Part shown: piece after piece, positions 22,807 through 31,227 of the stretch
How positions within the stretch are numbered: position 1 is the first letter of the stretch
Layout of the letters: each line of letters begins with the position of its first letter
Source: Bacteroidales bacterium
GTDB lineage: Bacteria > Bacteroidota > Bacteroidia > Bacteroidales > F082
Assembly: GCA_016936505.1 (NCBI GenBank)
Contig: JAFGXS010000050.1
Coordinates: 1 to 53,587, forward strand
Direction of reading: 5' to 3'
Length of the DNA: 53,587 bases
The notes under the pieces: model-generated
The model's input: only the letters and a program-made list of their open reading frames with translations
The model's database searches: none
What the model was told of the DNA's origin: nothing
Program-made: the position numbers and the translations under genes

Positions 22807-25788
22807 ATGAAAAAAATTTTACTCGTATTATTTACGACCCTGATTTATAGTAATTGTATTTTTTCTCAAACAATTGCATTTCAGGGCTTTGAAAGCACTT
22901 CAAATGATACTTGGGTTATAGCTAATGGCTCTAGTGATGTTTCCTCAAATACAGGAAGTTCCGACACCCCAGCAAATTCAAGAATTAGAACAGGATCCTA
23001 TTCATGGCAGGTATCTAATAAAACTGCTACACTAGAACTTAATTCTGTAGATATTAGTAGTTATTCATCAGTTACAATAACTATACACCTGTCTAGTACA
23101 TCCGTAACAAGTACCAATGGAACTGATGCAGCAGACTACATAAAAGTGTATGCTAATGTTGATAATGCAGGATTCCCATCAACACCTGACATTACATTAA
23201 ATGGAAATAATAATGCAAGGTGGGATTATAGTGCCACACTAACTGAATCTACAAATGCTGGCACACCTGTTACAGTAGCAGCACCACAAGGAGGAACTAA
23301 TTCTAATAACTATGCTAATTTACAGATTACAGTGTCTTCTGCTTCTACAGTAGCTCTCCAAATCGTTGCTTATAACAACAGTACTAGTGAATATTGGAAC
23401 ATTGATGATATCGAGGTTAGTGCTACTGGGTTAAAAACTGAACCAACCAATCAGGCAACATCATTTCAAGTAACAACACCCACCGCCACAACAATCCCTC
23501 TTACTTGGACAGATGCCTCGAGCGGAACTCTTCCTGATGGCTATCTGATAAAAATGAAGAAAACCGGGACATTTACAAACCCGGTTGACGGAACACCGGT
23601 TGTGGATAATTCTGATTCTGTAAATGTAGCACAAGGAACTGAAGCCTATACCTTTACAAATCTAACCCCAGGTACGACTTATTACTTTAAGATATGGGCC
23701 TATACTAATTCAGGTTCATCTATAGACTATAAAACTGACGGTACAGTTCCGACGGCTAATGCAACAACTGGCACTGGTTCAAATCTACTTCTTTCAGCTT
23801 TATGCGACCCTCAGTCTAATTATTTAACAGACAGATACATTCAGATTTACAATGCAGGAACATCCGCTATTGATTTAACAGGATGGAGTGTTGTAGCTGT
23901 TGGTAACGGTTCTGACATTTATACGTGGAGTTTATCAGGAACTATTAAACCCGGCGAAACAAAAACTTGTGGAGACTCAGGAAATACCCAATTTACTCCC
24001 GACTTTACAGGAAGTGGAACATGGTCGTCATCAAACAGTTCATGGAATGGGGGGACCACCGACGGAGCTAAATTATTACAAAGTTCCACATTGGTTGACG
24101 ATGCTTCGGCCTTTACATTAGGCTTTAGTGATAAAGTAGCCATCAGAAACTCTGACATCACTATTGCAAACGAAACCTTCACAGCATCAGAATGGACAAC
24201 CACATCTATAACAAATGCAAACGATACTCCCTCTACTCCAACCTATCATGAATCAAGTCAACCAGTTATTAGTTTATCTACAGGAAACTGGAGCACATTA
24301 ACTACTAACTATGGTTCTGGAGCCAGTTATACTATAGACGGAACAGTTGTTGTTGACCAGGCTGTTTCTACTCCGGGTACCTGTACAAACATAACTATAA
24401 GTTCGGGCAATTCTTTAACAATAAGTTCTGGCAAAGCGCTTACAGTTTCCGGAAATCTAACCAACAACGGTACGCTCACGCTCGCTTCAGACGCTACAGG
24501 TAACGGCTCGCTCATTGTGAAAGGAACTCCAAGTGGAAATGTAACAGTTCAGCGATATATGGCTGCATTTTCTACTGGTAGCGACGGCTGGAATTTGATT
24601 AGTTTGCCGGTGAATGCCACAATTTCCGGTACCAGTTTCGACCCAACTAGTAGTGGAAATAATGATGATTTATTCTCGTGGGATGAAGTTAACTTTACAT
24701 GGAAGAACTTCAGGAAAGCTGCCTTTACTGCCAGTAGAGGTGCCGGATACTTAATGGCGCAACAAACGACTACCACAAATAGTATTACAGGAACTCTTTC
24801 AAACACTGATGTTACATTAGGCAGTCTGAGTTATACGACCGATGTTGGTTACGGATGGCATTTACTGGGTAATCCCTTTACATCAGCTATAAAATGGAAT
24901 GACGGAAACTGGACACTAACTAACGTTGGTGGTGTGGCAAAAAAATGGGATGGCACAAACTATTTAGACCTTAATTCAAATGACATCATTCCCTCTACTA
25001 ATGGATTCTTTCTACAGGTAAGTATTGGAACAACGGGGTCCGTTACTATTCCTGCTGCAGCTCAGACACACGATGCTACCAACAACTTTAAAGCTTCAGC
25101 CGTACAACAGGAAACTTTGAAATTCAAAGTCACAAATGATGCCAATACTTATTACGATGAAAATACTTTTGGTTTTAAGTCCGAGGCTACAGATGATTAT
25201 GATTTAGCTTTTGATTCTCATAAGCTGTTTAGTTTTGTCAGTGCTGTTCCGCAATTATGGACGGTTGTGAATGATGAGAATTACTCTACTAATTTCATGA
25301 CCGCACCGGGAGAAAACAAAACAGTTCCTCTGAATTTCAAACCCGGTGTTAACAGTACCTACCACCTGTCGTGGACCGGTATGGATAACATGGACACCAA
25401 TCTGGAGTTCTTACTGGAAGACAAGCTAACCGACCAGACCATCAATATGCGCGATTTCTCACAATACGACTTTACCGCTGCCACAAGCGACAATACCGAT
25501 CGTTTTGTTTTGCATATCAATGGTGCCAATGGCATACCACAAACTGCCGCAGATGATGCTGCTCTGGTATACGCTTTGAATAAAAGCATTTACATTAAAG
25601 CTAAAGACAACCAAAGCCTTAACGGACAGGTTATTTTGAATAATTTGCTGGGACAGGTTGTTTATCGTGGCCAGCTCAACGGTACCGCACAACAGGTTAT
25701 CCGTACACAACTCAATACAGGAGTTTATGTGGTTCGGATGGAACTCAAAGACGGAACCACCATGGCTAAAAAGATTATAATCCGATAA
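22807..25788 (+). CDS. Large secreted T9SS cargo protein with FN3 and lamin-tail-like domains
   Basis: 993 residues. A signal peptide (residues 1-20, ending IFSQ) is followed by a beta-sandwich domain (about 25-205). Next come a fibronectin type III domain (about 212-320, with LTPGTTYYFKIWAYTNSG), a lamin-tail-like domain (about 325-480, with YIQIYNAGTSAIDLTGWSVV) and a beta-repeat segment around 500-580 (LTISSGKALTVSGNLTNNGTL). The last 75 residues (LNGQVILNNLLGQVVYRGQL to AKKIIIR) form a type A T9SS sorting domain. No catalytic site is seen, so it is probably a surface or matrix protein. The first 1.5 kb is visibly more AT-rich and Ser/Thr-rich than its neighbours. It may be co-transcribed with the small gene 4 bases downstream. 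Confidence 0.8.
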   Translation: MKKILLVLFTTLIYSNCIFSQTIAFQGFESTSNDTWVIANGSSDVSSNTGSSDTPANSRIRTGSYSWQVSNKTATLELNSVDISSYSSVTITIHLSSTSVTSTNGTDAADYIKVYANVDNAGFPSTPDITLNGNNNARWDYSATLTESTNAGTPVTVAAPQGGTNSNNYANLQITVSSASTVALQIVAYNNSTSEYWNIDDIEVSATGLKTEPTNQATSFQVTTPTATTIPLTWTDASSGTLPDGYLIKMKKTGTFTNPVDGTPVVDNSDSVNVAQGTEAYTFTNLTPGTTYYFKIWAYTNSGSSIDYKTDGTVPTANATTGTGSNLLLSALCDPQSNYLTDRYIQIYNAGTSAIDLTGWSVVAVGNGSDIYTWSLSGTIKPGETKTCGDSGNTQFTPDFTGSGTWSSSNSSWNGGTTDGAKLLQSSTLVDDASAFTLGFSDKVAIRNSDITIANETFTASEWTTTSITNANDTPSTPTYHESSQPVISLSTGNWSTLTTNYGSGASYTIDGTVVVDQAVSTPGTCTNITISSGNSLTISSGKALTVSGNLTNNGTLTLASDATGNGSLIVKGTPSGNVTVQRYMAAFSTGSDGWNLISLPVNATISGTSFDPTSSGNNDDLFSWDEVNFTWKNFRKAAFTASRGAGYLMAQQTTTTNSITGTLSNTDVTLGSLSYTTDVGYGWHLLGNPFTSAIKWNDGNWTLTNVGGVAKKWDGTNYLDLNSNDIIPSTNGFFLQVSIGTTGSVTIPAAAQTHDATNNFKASAVQQETLKFKVTNDANTYYDENTFGFKSEATDDYDLAFDSHKLFSFVSAVPQLWTVVNDENYSTNFMTAPGENKTVPLNFKPGVNSTYHLSWTGMDNMDTNLEFLLEDKLTDQTINMRDFSQYDFTAATSDNTDRFVLHINGANGIPQTAADDAALVYALNKSIYIKAKDNQSLNGQVILNNLLGQVVYRGQLNGTAQQVIRTQLNTGVYVVRMELKDGTTMAKKIIIR

Positions 25789-25792
25789 TTAA

Positions 25793-26047
25793 ATGAAAAA
25801 CAAACAGAAAATATTTAACATGAAAAAGCTCATTATAACCACTTTATTTATTTTAAGTTTTACTCTGACCAGCCAGGTATTAACAGCACAGTCGGCTCCT
25901 ATTCCGCCTTCCGAACACGGAACCACTTCTAACCAATCCGGTGGCGGTGCCCCCATCGGCAGCGGATTAATTATCCTGCTTGGTATGGCCGGAGCTTATG
26001 GCGGTATGAAAGGCTACAAACAATTTAAAAAAGAAAAAGAAGTATAA
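25793..26047 (+). CDS. Small exported single-span protein with sorting-tail-like C-terminus
   Basis: 84 residues from ATG 25793, or 75 from ATG 25820, which gives a more typical signal peptide (MKKLIITTLFILSFTLTSQ to LTAQ). The mature part is short: a Pro/Ser/Gly linker (APIPPSEHGT), then GGGAPIGSGL, a glycine-rich hydrophobic helix (IILLGMAGAYGGMKGY) and a basic end KQFKKEKEV. This tripartite motif-helix-basic end resembles Bacteroidota C-terminal sorting tails of the PID-CTERM kind, although Asp is Gly here. It begins 4 bases after the T9SS cargo gene and ends at a strong terminator, so the two form one operon. Function is unknown. Confidence 0.7.
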   Translation: MKNKQKIFNMKKLIITTLFILSFTLTSQVLTAQSAPIPPSEHGTTSNQSGGGAPIGSGLIILLGMAGAYGGMKGYKQFKKEKEV

Positions 26048-26052
26048 CTCTG

Positions 26053-26085
26053 AAAACCCGGATACTTAAAGTATCCGGGTTTTTT
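26053..26085 (+). terminator. Strong terminator after the small exported protein
   Basis: A 13-bp perfect stem, AAAACCCGGATAC (26053-26065) with GTATCCGGGTTTT (26071-26083), loop TTAAA, ending in T6. Confidence 0.95.
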
Positions 26086-26128
26086 ATTTAAAAAAATTTA
26101 ATTAGTGTAGTATAAAAAACATTATTTC

Positions 26129-26136
26129 TATATTTG
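26129..26136 (+). promoter_or_regulatory. -7 box TATATTTG of the lysC leader transcript
   Basis: Exact TAnnTTTG, between the upstream terminator and the leader ORF. Transcription should start near 26143. Confidence 0.5.
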
Positions 26137-26154
26137 CCGCTGATTCAGTTGATC

Positions 26155-26214
26155 ATGAGTATTACAATGAAAAATAAGAAGCATATGAAACGGAGTGAAC
26201 ATCGCAACCGGTAA
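26155..26214 (+). CDS. Leader peptide of the lysC-lysA attenuator
   Basis: A 19-codon ORF, MSITMKNKKHMKRSEHRNR, ending TAA at 26212. An internal ATG at 26167 would give 15 residues. Four of 19 codons are Lys, including AAG AAG at 26176-26181, fitting a lysine-sensing leader upstream of lysine genes. The last sense codons AAC CGG (26206-26211) are complementary to CCGGTT at 26245-26250, inside the terminator stem. A ribosome stalled on the Lys codons would leave AACCGG free to pair and block the terminator. One that reaches the stop would cover it. The mechanism is inferred from this geometry. Confidence 0.6.
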   Translation: MSITMKNKKHMKRSEHRNR

Positions 26215-26240
26215 ATTTGCTTTATGAATAAAATATAGAG

Positions 26241-26269
26241 AAGCCCGGTTGTTTTAACCGGGCTTTTTT
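26241..26269 (+). terminator. Attenuator terminator upstream of lysC
   Basis: AAGCCCGGTT (26241-26250) pairs with AACCGGGCTT (26256-26265), loop GTTTT, followed by a T-run to 26269. It lies inside the lysC leader, 34 bases before the preferred start codon, which is expected for attenuation and not for a gene end. Confidence 0.85.
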
Positions 26270-26303
26270 CATGCTAAGAAAAGTAAGAACCAGAAACTAT
26301 ACA

Positions 26304-27608
26304 ATGAAAGTTTTTAAATTCGGAGGAACCTCTGTAGGCAATGCAGAAAGGATGAAAAACATTTATAAAATCATCCGCAGTGAAGAAAAAGTGATGGTTG
26401 TGCTTTCGGCCATGAGTGGCACTACCAACGCTTTGGTAGAAATAAGCAAACTGGCACTTTCGGAAAAAAAAGAGGCGGCCTACGAATCGCTACAGGCCAT
26501 GCAAAAGCAATACATAGAAACCGCCCGTCAGTTGCTCGAAAACGATGAAACTGCCTGTGAGCACCTGAAGAATTTATTTTCTGACATTGAACCTTTCATT
26601 ACTCAGGCACCGCAACCCTATACAGAAGCCGGGATAGTTGCAGTGGGAGAAAAACTTTCCACTTACTTGTTTCACAGTTACCTGAAAACACAAAATTATC
26701 CTTCAGCACTACTCGATGCCACACAAATTATTCAGCTCGACAGTCAAGGTGAGCCCGATGTAAAAGATATCGGTTTACGACTCAAATCGGAACTGAGTCA
26801 GTACAACGAAGCTAAAGTACTGGTGATTCAGGGATTTATTTGCAGCGATGCCGAAGGCAACATCAGCAATCTGGGGCGCGGCGGAAGCGATTACTCTGCC
26901 TCCCTGTTTGGTGCAGCCGTTCAGGCAGAAGAGATACAAATATGGACGGATATCGACGGGGTTCAAAACAACGATCCACGGCATGTTACCAATACCAGAC
27001 CCATCCGTCGTTTACTTTTTGATGAAGCAGCCGAGCTGGCATACTTTGGTGCCAAAATTCTTCACCCGGCCTGTGTATTACCGGCTCAAAGAAGTGAAAT
27101 TCCGGTTTTATTAAAAAACACTTTGCATCCTGAAGATCCGGGAACACTCATTTCAAAAAATCACGAAGGCAGCGGATTTAAAGCTGTAGCTGCCAGAGAT
27201 AACATTACGGCTATCCGCATTAAATCGAGCCGCATGCTGCTGGCTTACGGTTTTTTGAGAAAGGTATTTGAAGTATTCGAAAAATACAAAACACCTATCG
27301 ACATGATTACCACCTCTGAGGTTGCCGTATCTTTAACCATTGACGACACAAGTCATCTGGAAGAAATTGTAAATGATTTACAACTTTACGGGAATATTAC
27401 CGTGGATCACAATAAAACCATGGTAGGCATTGTGGGTAACCTGAATGCTGACGAAACCGGACTGGCGCAAAAACTCTTTACTGCCTTGCAGGAAATTCCC
27501 ATTCGCATGATTTCATACGGAGCCAGTCAGTATAATTTTTCCATTCTGATCAATACCGAAGATAAAATACGAACCCTCCAGGCACTGAATAATAATTTAT
27601 TTGAATAA
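26304..27608 (+). CDS. lysC: Aspartate kinase (monofunctional)
   Basis: Catalyses ATP-dependent phosphorylation of aspartate, the first step to lysine, threonine and methionine. 434 residues. The catalytic domain starts MKVFKFGGTSVGN (KFGGTS nucleotide-binding motif) and has GRGGSDYSASLFG and WTDIDGVQNNDPR. The C-terminal 140 residues form two ACT domains (MLLAYGFLRKVFEVFEKY and MVGIVGNLNA), the usual site of feedback inhibition. No homoserine dehydrogenase is fused. ATG 26304 is chosen over 26271 because KFGGTS normally starts 3-5 residues from the N-terminus and 26271 abuts the attenuator T-run. Being next to lysA suggests the lysine-sensitive isoform. Confidence 0.95.
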   Translation: MKVFKFGGTSVGNAERMKNIYKIIRSEEKVMVVLSAMSGTTNALVEISKLALSEKKEAAYESLQAMQKQYIETARQLLENDETACEHLKNLFSDIEPFITQAPQPYTEAGIVAVGEKLSTYLFHSYLKTQNYPSALLDATQIIQLDSQGEPDVKDIGLRLKSELSQYNEAKVLVIQGFICSDAEGNISNLGRGGSDYSASLFGAAVQAEEIQIWTDIDGVQNNDPRHVTNTRPIRRLLFDEAAELAYFGAKILHPACVLPAQRSEIPVLLKNTLHPEDPGTLISKNHEGSGFKAVAARDNITAIRIKSSRMLLAYGFLRKVFEVFEKYKTPIDMITTSEVAVSLTIDDTSHLEEIVNDLQLYGNITVDHNKTMVGIVGNLNADETGLAQKLFTALQEIPIRMISYGASQYNFSILINTEDKIRTLQALNNNLFE

Positions 27609-27610
27609 CA

Positions 27611-28768
27611 ATGATTCCACAAAATCTTATTGATAAGTTACCCGAACTAAAAACCCCTTTGTATTATTACGATATGGATTTGTTGCAGGAAACCCTGAAT
27701 GCGGCTTCCAACGCAGCAAAACCTTATGGATACCACATACATTTTGCACTGAAAGCCAATTTCAATGTAAAAGTCCTGGAAACCATCAGTGCCACGGGTA
27801 TGGGTGCCGATTGCGTGAGCGGCAACGAAATTATCAAAGCCCTGCAAAACGGTTTTCATCCCCGTCAGATTGTTTTTGCCGGAGTAGGCAAGTCGGATGA
27901 GGAAATCAGGCTGGCTCTGGAAAAAAACATCTACGCTTTCAACTGCGAATCGTTGCAGGAAATTGAAGTAATCAATGAAATTGCCGGTTCCGTTGGCAAG
28001 AAAGCCCGCATTTTTTTGCGTCTGAACCCTGATGTTAAGGCCCACACCCACAAAAACATTACCACAGGCACTGCTGAAACCAAGTTCGGCATCAGTCCAC
28101 TGGAAACGGAATTGTATTTAAAACAACTCGACCATTTCCAACATACTGAACTCATTGGCCTTCATTTCCATATTGGTTCACAAATTTGCGATTTTTCCGT
28201 GTTCAAAGCTCTAGCTTTGAAAGTCAATGAAATTCAGGATCATTTTGAGAGCAACGGAGTTAAAATTCAGCACCTGAACATGGGAGGGGGTTTGGGAATT
28301 GATTACAAACATCCGGAAAAGAATCCCGTTCCCGATTTCAAAGGATACTTTGACACCTTTAACCAACATCTTAAGTTGCGACCCGGACAAGAGGTTCATT
28401 TTGAATTGGGACGTGCCCTGGTAGCACAAAGCGGGGTGCTTCTTTCGAAAGTACTGTATGTAAAATCGGGAGAAAAGAACCGCTTTGCCATTGTTGACGC
28501 TTCCATGACCGACCTGTTGCGCCCTGCCTTGTACGAAGCCTACCACAAAATAGAAAACCTGAGTAACAACGGCAATACCGGGGATATTTTAGATGTTGCA
28601 GGCCCCGTTTGTGAATCTTCGGATGTGTTTGCCCGAAACATAGCCCTGGGAACTACACAACGAGGAGATTTCCTGGCAATTTACTCAACAGGTGCTTACG
28701 GACAGGTTATGTCGTCGGCATACAATCTGCGAAGTCCGGCTCATACACTCTACAGCGATGAGCTCTGA
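27611..28768 (+). CDS. lysA: Diaminopimelate decarboxylase
   Basis: PLP enzyme of fold type III that converts meso-diaminopimelate to L-lysine, the last step of the pathway. 385 residues. The PLP lysine is in HFALKANFN. LHFHIGSQI, NMGGGLGIDY, ELGRALVAQSG and the CESSDVFA active-site cysteine motif from the partner subunit are all present. Its start is 2 bases after the lysC stop, so it shares the lysC attenuator. With lysC it forms the entry and exit steps of lysine synthesis. Confidence 0.95.
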   Translation: MIPQNLIDKLPELKTPLYYYDMDLLQETLNAASNAAKPYGYHIHFALKANFNVKVLETISATGMGADCVSGNEIIKALQNGFHPRQIVFAGVGKSDEEIRLALEKNIYAFNCESLQEIEVINEIAGSVGKKARIFLRLNPDVKAHTHKNITTGTAETKFGISPLETELYLKQLDHFQHTELIGLHFHIGSQICDFSVFKALALKVNEIQDHFESNGVKIQHLNMGGGLGIDYKHPEKNPVPDFKGYFDTFNQHLKLRPGQEVHFELGRALVAQSGVLLSKVLYVKSGEKNRFAIVDASMTDLLRPALYEAYHKIENLSNNGNTGDILDVAGPVCESSDVFARNIALGTTQRGDFLAIYSTGAYGQVMSSAYNLRSPAHTLYSDEL

Positions 28769-28820
28769 CATGAACACATATAATTGACATCCAGGTATTT
28801 TAACTATTTTTCAGGTAAAA

Positions 28821-28864
28821 AACAGAATTAATGTTCTGTTAAACCATAATTAGATTTATTTTTG
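28821..28864 (+). promoter_or_regulatory. speA promoter with an overlapping inverted repeat
   Basis: AACAGAA (28821-28827) and TTCTGTT (28834-28840) are inverse copies lying where the -33 region would be. TATTTTTG at 28857-28864 matches TAnnTTTG. The palindrome is a candidate operator of the polyamine operon. Confidence 0.45.
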
Positions 28865-28966
28865 TGCGACTGTAAAAAAATCTGCCATTTTGGGGGATCA
28901 CCTTTACGTTCTTAGCAACCTGAGTAATTTTTGATTTATTGATTAAATTCTTTTGTACATCAAATA

Positions 28967-30373
28967 ATGAAAAACACCTATTTTGATTTAATTGAACAAA
29001 GTTACTACTTCCCTCAGGAAGGTTTTGATTTAAGAGACGGGAACCTTACTTTTCACGGGGTTTCTCTGAAGTATCTGATTGAAAAATACGGAACCCCTTT
29101 CCGTTTTTTTTACCTGCCCAAAGTAGGCGATCAGATTAAAAAAGCAAGAAACTTATTCAATCGGGTTATTAAAAACAATAATTATCGTGGTAAATACCAC
29201 TATTGTTATTGCACAAAATGTAACCACTTTTATCATGTAATTAACGAAGCCCTGAAACACAATGTGGACCTGGAAACTTCATCCTCTTTTGACATTGATC
29301 TGATACTGAGTTTTTACAAGGAAAAGAAGATCAATACCAGCCGTATTATTGTACACAACGGACACAAAACTGATGAATACCTGAAAAAGATTCTTATGTT
29401 GCAGGAAAAAGGGTTCAAAAACTCTATTGTTGTGCTCGATAGCGAAGAAGAGCTGAAACGACTGACAGCATTGGCAGGCAAAAGAAAAGTGAAAATCGGA
29501 ATCCGAATGGCCATCAACGAAGAATCTCAATCTTCATATTATACTTCACGTTTGGGAATTCCGCATACTGATGTACTTGAATTTTACGACAACAACATCA
29601 AAGACAATCCCAATGTGGAGCTCAAAATGTTTCACTTCTTTGTTGATTCAGGAATCAAAGACAACATCTACTACTGGGGCGAATTCAATAAAGCGCTCTC
29701 CTTGTTTTTGAACCTGAAGAAAAAATGCCCCACGCTGGATGCTTTCAACCTGGGTGGTGGATTTCCCATCAGAAACAACCTCGGGTTTGAATACAATTAC
29801 GAATACATGATCAACGAGATCCTGAATATTATTAAGGAAAGCTGTGCCAAAGAAGATGTGGAAGAACCTGATATTTACACCGAGTTTGGAAAATATACCG
29901 TGGGCGAAAGTGGCGCTGTAATTTTCAAAGTACTGGAAACCAAACAGCAAAACGACAGCGAAACCTGGTACATCATCGACAACAGCCTGATGAACACCAT
30001 TCCCGATGCCTGGGCTATTCACGAAAAGTTCATCCTGTTGCCTGTCAACAAGTGGAACAAAGAATACCAGAGGGTTAACATCGGCGGCATCAGCTGCGAT
30101 CATTCCGACTATTATAATTCTGAAGATCTGAACCAGGAAGTGTTGCTTCCCAAAAACACTGAAGAAGACAAAGAACCGCTTTACCTTGGATTTTTCCATA
30201 CCGGAGCCTACCAGGATGCCATCAGCGGTTATGGCGGCATCAAACACTGTTTGATTCCTTCGCCCAAACACGTTATTATTGACAGAGATGCCAACGGCAA
30301 CTTCATCGACTTTGTTTACCGAAACGAACAGTCATCAGAAGAAATGTTTAAAATTTTAGGATACCACCCATGA
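28967..30373 (+). CDS. speA: Arginine decarboxylase (short Bacteroidota type)
   Basis: PLP-dependent decarboxylase of fold type III, inferred to make agmatine from arginine. 468 residues, the length of the flavobacterial SpeA group rather than the 630-residue E. coli type. The candidate PLP lysine is in YCYCTKCNHF. Other fold markers are VDLETSSSFDID, FNLGGGFPI, YTEFGKYTVGES and the cysteine motif GGISCDHSDYY. Adjacent speB (agmatinase) supports arginine as substrate. The stop codon overlaps the speB ATG (ATGA). A carboxyspermidine or diaminopimelate decarboxylase role is the alternative, but lysA is already present next door. Confidence 0.88.
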   Translation: MKNTYFDLIEQSYYFPQEGFDLRDGNLTFHGVSLKYLIEKYGTPFRFFYLPKVGDQIKKARNLFNRVIKNNNYRGKYHYCYCTKCNHFYHVINEALKHNVDLETSSSFDIDLILSFYKEKKINTSRIIVHNGHKTDEYLKKILMLQEKGFKNSIVVLDSEEELKRLTALAGKRKVKIGIRMAINEESQSSYYTSRLGIPHTDVLEFYDNNIKDNPNVELKMFHFFVDSGIKDNIYYWGEFNKALSLFLNLKKKCPTLDAFNLGGGFPIRNNLGFEYNYEYMINEILNIIKESCAKEDVEEPDIYTEFGKYTVGESGAVIFKVLETKQQNDSETWYIIDNSLMNTIPDAWAIHEKFILLPVNKWNKEYQRVNIGGISCDHSDYYNSEDLNQEVLLPKNTEEDKEPLYLGFFHTGAYQDAISGYGGIKHCLIPSPKHVIIDRDANGNFIDFVYRNEQSSEEMFKILGYHP

Positions 30374-31227
30374 GCAATTTCGCAGGAATAGAAGATCAAT
30401 ACGCACAACTCGACAGTGCATCAATTTTACTACAATCCATCCCTTACGACGGAACCAGCACCTGGGGAAAAGGAGCCGACAAGGGCTTTGCAGCTTTTCT
30501 GGATGCAGCTGAGAATATGGAACTCTACGATATAGAAACCAATTCGGAAGTGTACAGGAAAGGCGTTCACATTTTGCCCGAAATTACTGAAAACAGAAGT
30601 CCCGAACTGGTGTTTAAAACCGTTTATGAAAGCACCAAAAAGCTGCTGGATGAACACGATAAGTTTTTCACCTTTTTTGGCGGAGAACACTCTATCAGTA
30701 TCGGGATTATTAAAGCGTTCTACGAAAAATATCCCAAATTGACCGTATTGCAGCTGGATGCTCATACTGATCTCCGTCCCGAATACCTGGGAACACCATA
30801 CAATCATGCCTGTGCTTTATATGATGCCTCGTTGCATACCAATTTAATTCAGGTAGGAATCAGAAGCATGGACATCGATGAAAACAAATACCTGAACAGA
30901 GACAAATGCTATTTTGCCGAAGATATGTTTTACGATAAGTCGTGGGTTGACGAATCATTGGAACAAATCAAAGGTCCTGTTTACATCACTGTTGACCTGG
31001 ATGTATTTGACCCGGGGATATTACCCGGAACAGGTACGCCTGAACCCGGTGGCATGCGCTGGAACCAAACCATTCATTACCTGAAAAGAGTATTCCAGGA
31101 AAAAAATGTAGTAGGATTCGATATTGTGGAACTGGCTCCCATTGAAGGAAACAAGGTTTCAGAATTTCTTGCCTCTAAACTGTATTATAAAATGTTAAGC
31201 TATAAATTCAAATATCATGGAAAATAA
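30370..31227 (+). CDS. speB: Agmatinase / ureohydrolase family
   Basis: Dinuclear manganese hydrolase, inferred to convert agmatine to putrescine and urea. 285 residues with all arginase-fold metal motifs: FFGGEHSISIG, LDAHTDLRPEY and TVDLDVFDPGILPGTGTPEPGG. The position between speA and a deoxyhypusine-synthase-like gene favours agmatinase over arginase. It is translationally coupled at both ends: 4-base overlap with speA and 11-base overlap with the next gene. Confidence 0.9.
   Translation: MSNFAGIEDQYAQLDSASILLQSIPYDGTSTWGKGADKGFAAFLDAAENMELYDIETNSEVYRKGVHILPEITENRSPELVFKTVYESTKKLLDEHDKFFTFFGGEHSISIGIIKAFYEKYPKLTVLQLDAHTDLRPEYLGTPYNHACALYDASLHTNLIQVGIRSMDIDENKYLNRDKCYFAEDMFYDKSWVDESLEQIKGPVYITVDLDVFDPGILPGTGTPEPGGMRWNQTIHYLKRVFQEKNVVGFDIVELAPIEGNKVSEFLASKLYYKMLSYKFKYHGK

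Noticed and set aside
26155..26270. L-box lysine riboswitch
   Set aside because: The leader is only about 130-160 bases and the conserved five-helix junction of the L-box is not seen; the leader-peptide reading explains the parts.
26304..27608. Bifunctional aspartokinase-homoserine dehydrogenase or aspartokinase-LysA fusion
   Set aside because: The frame ends after two ACT domains and lysA starts separately 2 bases later.
29648..30271. 207-codon minus-strand open frame
   Set aside because: Antisense to speA, whose motifs are intact; Phe/Val-rich composition typical of a shadow frame.
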